Origin: Miscanthus floridulus
Taxonomy: Eukaryota > Streptophyta > Magnoliopsida > Poales > Poaceae
Direction: 5' to 3'
Length of the DNA: 64,000 nt
Assembly (NCBI RefSeq): GCF_019320115.1
Contig: NC_089588.1
Coordinates: 118,124,803 to 118,188,802, forward strand
Shown here: positions 61,564 through 64,000 of the stretch, piece by piece
How the letters are laid out: each line of letters starts with the position of its first letter
Position numbering within the stretch: position 1 is the stretch's first letter
Translations under genes and position numbers: made by a program
Notes under the pieces: model-generated
Seen by the model: only the letters and a program-made list of their open reading frames with translations
Told to the model about the DNA's origin: nothing
Databases searched by the model: none

Positions 61564-62259
61564 TATGGTGATAGTTGGGATAAGAGTCTGCCATACGTGG
61601 AGTTCTCGTACAACAACAGTCACCAGAAGAGTCTCAAGATGGCACCTTTTGAGGCGCTGTATGGGCGTAAATGTAGAACGCCTTTGTTCTAGAATCAGAC
61701 TGGTGAAACTCAAGTGTTTGGACCCGATGTCCTTAGAGACGTGGAAGAACAAGTGAGAATGATTAGAGACAATTTGAGAGTAGCTCAGTCCCGACAGAAG
61801 AGTTACGCTGATACCCGTAGAAGAGAGCTGACTTTCGAGATTGGTGATTATGTGTACTTAAAAGTGTCACCAATGAGAAGTGTGAGAAGATTCAATATGA
61901 AGGGAAAGTTAGCACCGAGGTATATTGGACCTTTTAAGATCCTAGAGAGACGTGGAGAAGTAGCCTATCAGTTGGAACTGCCTGAGAGCTTGTCCGGTGT
62001 GCACGATGTGTTCCATGTTTCCCAGTTGAAAAAGTGTCTGAGGGTACCAGAAGAACAAATTCCTTTGGAAGAACTTGTTGTCAAGGAAGATCTTACTTAT
62101 GAGGAGTATCCGATAAAGATCTTGGAAACTGCCGAAAGAGTTACGAGAAGCCGAACAGTAAAGATGTGCAAGGTGCAGTGGAATCATTATACAGAGGATG
62201 AGGCTACTTGGGAAAGAGAAGAGGATCTGAGAAAGACTTATCCCCAACTATTTGAGTAA
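61564..62259 (+). pseudogene. pol: Chromovirus pol: integrase C-terminus and chromodomain
   Basis: In frame with the preceding pol after the stop at 61561, and interrupted once more by TAG at 61690-61692 where TGG (Trp) is expected. It contains the MAPFEALYG block, the GPF-type module (YIGPFKILERRGEVAYQLEL), GVHDVFHVSQLKKC and a C-terminal chromodomain from about 62098 (YEEYPIKILE through VQWNHYTEDEATWE) to stop at 62257. In chromoviruses this domain directs integration to marked chromatin. Both stops are single C-to-T type changes, so damage is light. Confidence 0.85.
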
Positions 62260-62290
62260 GCAATCACCCGAATCTCGAGGACGAGATTCA

Positions 62291-62303
62291 TCTTAAGGGG
62301 GGG
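62291..62303 (+). other. Polypurine tract of the chromovirus
   Basis: TTAAGGGGGGGTAG just before the 3' LTR, preceded by GAATCTCGAGGACGAGATTC, an inverted repeat. It primes plus-strand synthesis. Nearly the same sequence occurs, complemented, next to the LTR at 2294. Confidence 0.88.
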
Positions 62304-62309
62304 TAGAAT

Positions 62310-64000
62310 TGTAACACCCTAAAATTGGAATTCTTTTTAAATAGTAAATTTGATTTAAATATGCAGTTATATGTGCATTTCAAATTTAGGAAATAATATT
62401 TCTTTTATAAAATTAAAAGAAAATGCAAGAATAGAAACATGTTGATGCATTCATGCTATTGCATATTTATTTCTGTGACGGGTGTTTTGTTCAAATGCTA
62501 AAAGATTCTAAAAACCTTTTGAAAATGAGTTTGAAAATTTTATTTATAAAAAGAAAAAGGAAATTTCCTTCCATTCCCTCCCTTCCTCACATTCGGCCCG
62601 CTGGCCCCTCTCCTTTTTCTTCCCGCGGCCCAGCACCAGCCCCAGCCCAGCTCGCCTCCCCCTTTTTCCCGCTCGGCCCAGCTACGTGCCAGCCTAGCCG
62701 CGCGCTCCACGCCGACCCAGCAACTGCCGCGCCCAGCCCAGCAGCCACGAGCCTCAGCGTCTCCCGCACCAGGCAACTGCCGCGCCCAGCCGCTGACGCT
62801 CGGGGCCCACCTGTCGGAGCCGCCCCCTTCCTCCCGTGCGTCCCGCAACCGCAGCGGCGGTCATGCAGCAACCGCCCGCGCTCCACTCGCGCATCGTGGG
62901 CGCGCCCCCCTGCTCCCCGGCCGCTACAAAAGGCAGCCGAGCCCCCCCTCGCGCGCTCCCTGCTGCCCCCGCTCCATTTTCGCCTCATTCCCGGCCGCAA
63001 CTGCCGCACGGAGGAGCTCCGAGGGTGGCCGTTCGCCGTCCACGTCGCCGTCGTCCCCGAGCCGTCCCCGCCTCCATCCTTCCCCGCTGTGAGCTTCACC
63101 GTGGTCCCCACTCTCTCCCCATGCGTTTCATTTTGCGTTTCGTGGTTTGTAGCGCCCAATCCGCAAGCGCCGTGAGCTCCATGCCGCCGGCCATGGCGCC
63201 TGCGCCCCGGCTTTCCCCTCCGTCCGTCTTCTCGGCATGGCCGCGAACCCCTTACGCCCCCCCCGATCTCACGGGTGTCCTCGGTGGTCATTTTGGTGGA
63301 CCGTAGGCCCCTTACCACGCGCTCCGGTGAGTCCACTACTGCCGGCCATGGCGCCTGGCCGCCGGCGACCCTGTTCCGGCCGGCCAACCCCCCCCCCCCC
63401 CCACGTCTATTCCTAGCCGCCCATCGCGCGATCTACGGCCTGAAAAAGAAGATACCCCTTCGGGGGTAAATTTGCTAAAGAGCCCCTAGACTTTTCTAAG
63501 TCCTAACCCGCCGTCCTTAGCGTATTTCCCCGAATACGCAATCCCGTTTGGAAAGCGTAAACTTCACTGTTTAAATCAAAAGTACGCTTTCAGTATTTAC
63601 AGAAATGCCATTCGAACTGTTTCGCTTATAAAATTGTCGTTTTAACTCCGAATTGATCCATTCAAATCGTGTTAGCTTCGTAATTTCATAAGCTACATGT
63701 TGGAGCTACTGTTAGTCAAGTTTGGAACTTTTTAATTTCATGATTAGAATTAATTAAATATAGGGCTATAGGAAAACCCGTTTTAATCATAACTTTCGCA
63801 TTTTAGCTCTGTTTTTCGTGAACTTCGCGTTGACGTGATCGTAGCGAAACGTAGATAAGTTTTACAAACATTTTATCTTGATTTCAATACTGTTGGTGTA
63901 CTGTTCTAATGATAGGAATGTTTGCTTTGCATGAATGCTTTTGGAATGTTGTATGTTGCTGTGTTGGTTGCGTTCAGACGGTGAGGAAAACATTGGAGAC
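62310..64000 (+). repeat. 3' LTR of the chromovirus (partial)
   Basis: Starts TGTAACACCCTAAAATTGG and follows the 5' LTR at an offset of 9217 bp with few differences (for example one extra A near 62420 and an A-to-G near 62480). The window ends at the equivalent of about 54780 in the 5' LTR. Confidence 0.9.

Larger units (their letters stand above)
41680..64000 (+). mobile_element. CACTA (En/Spm) transposon 2, right end outside window
   Basis: Starts CACTACAAGAAACTTG at 41680, a typical CACTA terminus, inside the vWA gene (preceding triplet AAC). Subterminal CGTGACGG/CCGTCAC motifs follow (41700-41890). On the plus strand it carries a TNP2 gene (43109-46679) and a TNPA-like gene (50290-53062). 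A chromovirus inserted at 53093 splits it, and the right terminus is not in the window. Coding is much better preserved than in CACTA-1: one stop in TNP2 and one in the TNPA-like exons that I can see. Confidence 0.87.
53093..64000 (+). mobile_element. Tekay/Del-like chromovirus (Ty3/gypsy), 3' LTR runs off window
   Basis: 5' LTR 53093-56079, primer-binding site 56083-56094, extra ORF 56273-57028, gag 57810-59156, pol 59173-62259 with a C-terminal chromodomain, polypurine tract about 62291-62303 and 3' LTR from 62310. The order protease-RT-RNase H-integrase-chromodomain defines a chromovirus. Gag-pol is one reading unit in this lineage; here a frameshift (59154) and two stops (61561, 61690) break it. 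The LTRs differ only sparsely by eye, so insertion is fairly recent. It sits in an intron of the TNPA-like gene of CACTA-2. The left flank is ATAAA; the right flank is outside the window. Confidence 0.92.

Overview
This window is repeat-rich plant nuclear DNA, almost certainly from a grass (Poaceae). The evidence is the mix of element types: Ty3/gypsy LTR retrotransposons whose LTRs start TGTAACACC and whose primer-binding site is TGGTATCAGAGC (initiator tRNA-Met), CACTA (En/Spm) DNA transposons with TNP2 and TNPA-type genes, an L1-type LINE, Tourist-like and Stowaway-like MITEs, and plant-type introns. No bacterial, organellar or CRISPR feature is visible. I cannot name the species.

Layout from left to right. 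1-7392: a gypsy element on the minus strand with ~3-kb LTRs and a short non-coding interior; its left end lies outside the window. 7393-12111: a badly decayed gypsy element of the Tat-like lineage (gag, protease, start of RT), which breaks off at the RT active site where another LTR-like sequence (12112 to ~13340) begins. 13481-40133: a set of insertions nested four deep. A 5'-truncated LINE on the minus strand is split by a MITE, the MITE is split by CACTA element 1 (15959-39512), and CACTA-1 is split by a 14-kb gene-less LTR element (22482-36530) with 4.7-kb LTRs. The reading frames of the LINE and of the CACTA TNP1-like gene become continuous again when the inserts are left out, which supports this order. 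A diverged direct repeat of ~180-290 bp brackets the LINE.

40134-41679: the only low-copy-looking host sequence. It holds two MITEs, a TATA-containing promoter and the 5' part of a two-exon gene for a von Willebrand factor A (vWA) domain protein. 41680 to beyond 64000: CACTA element 2 starts inside the second exon of that gene. It carries subterminal repeats, three tRNA-like units, a nearly intact three-exon TNP2 gene (43109-46679) and a multi-exon TNPA-like gene (50290-53062). An intron of the TNPA-like gene is interrupted at 53093 by a Tekay/Del-like chromovirus. That chromovirus has ~3-kb LTRs, an extra ORF ahead of gag, gag with a zinc knuckle, pol and a C-terminal chromodomain. Its gag-pol has one frameshift and two stops. 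Its 3' LTR runs off the window.

How the parts work together: apart from the vWA gene fragment, all recognisable genes belong to mobile elements. TNP2 is the CACTA transposase and TNPA-like proteins bind subterminal repeats. The chromovirus gag-pol could in principle supply proteins to the coding-free element at the left edge, because the two share PBS, PPT region and LTR start. Many stops are of the CAG-to-TAG or CGA-to-TGA type, as expected for long-methylated repeats.
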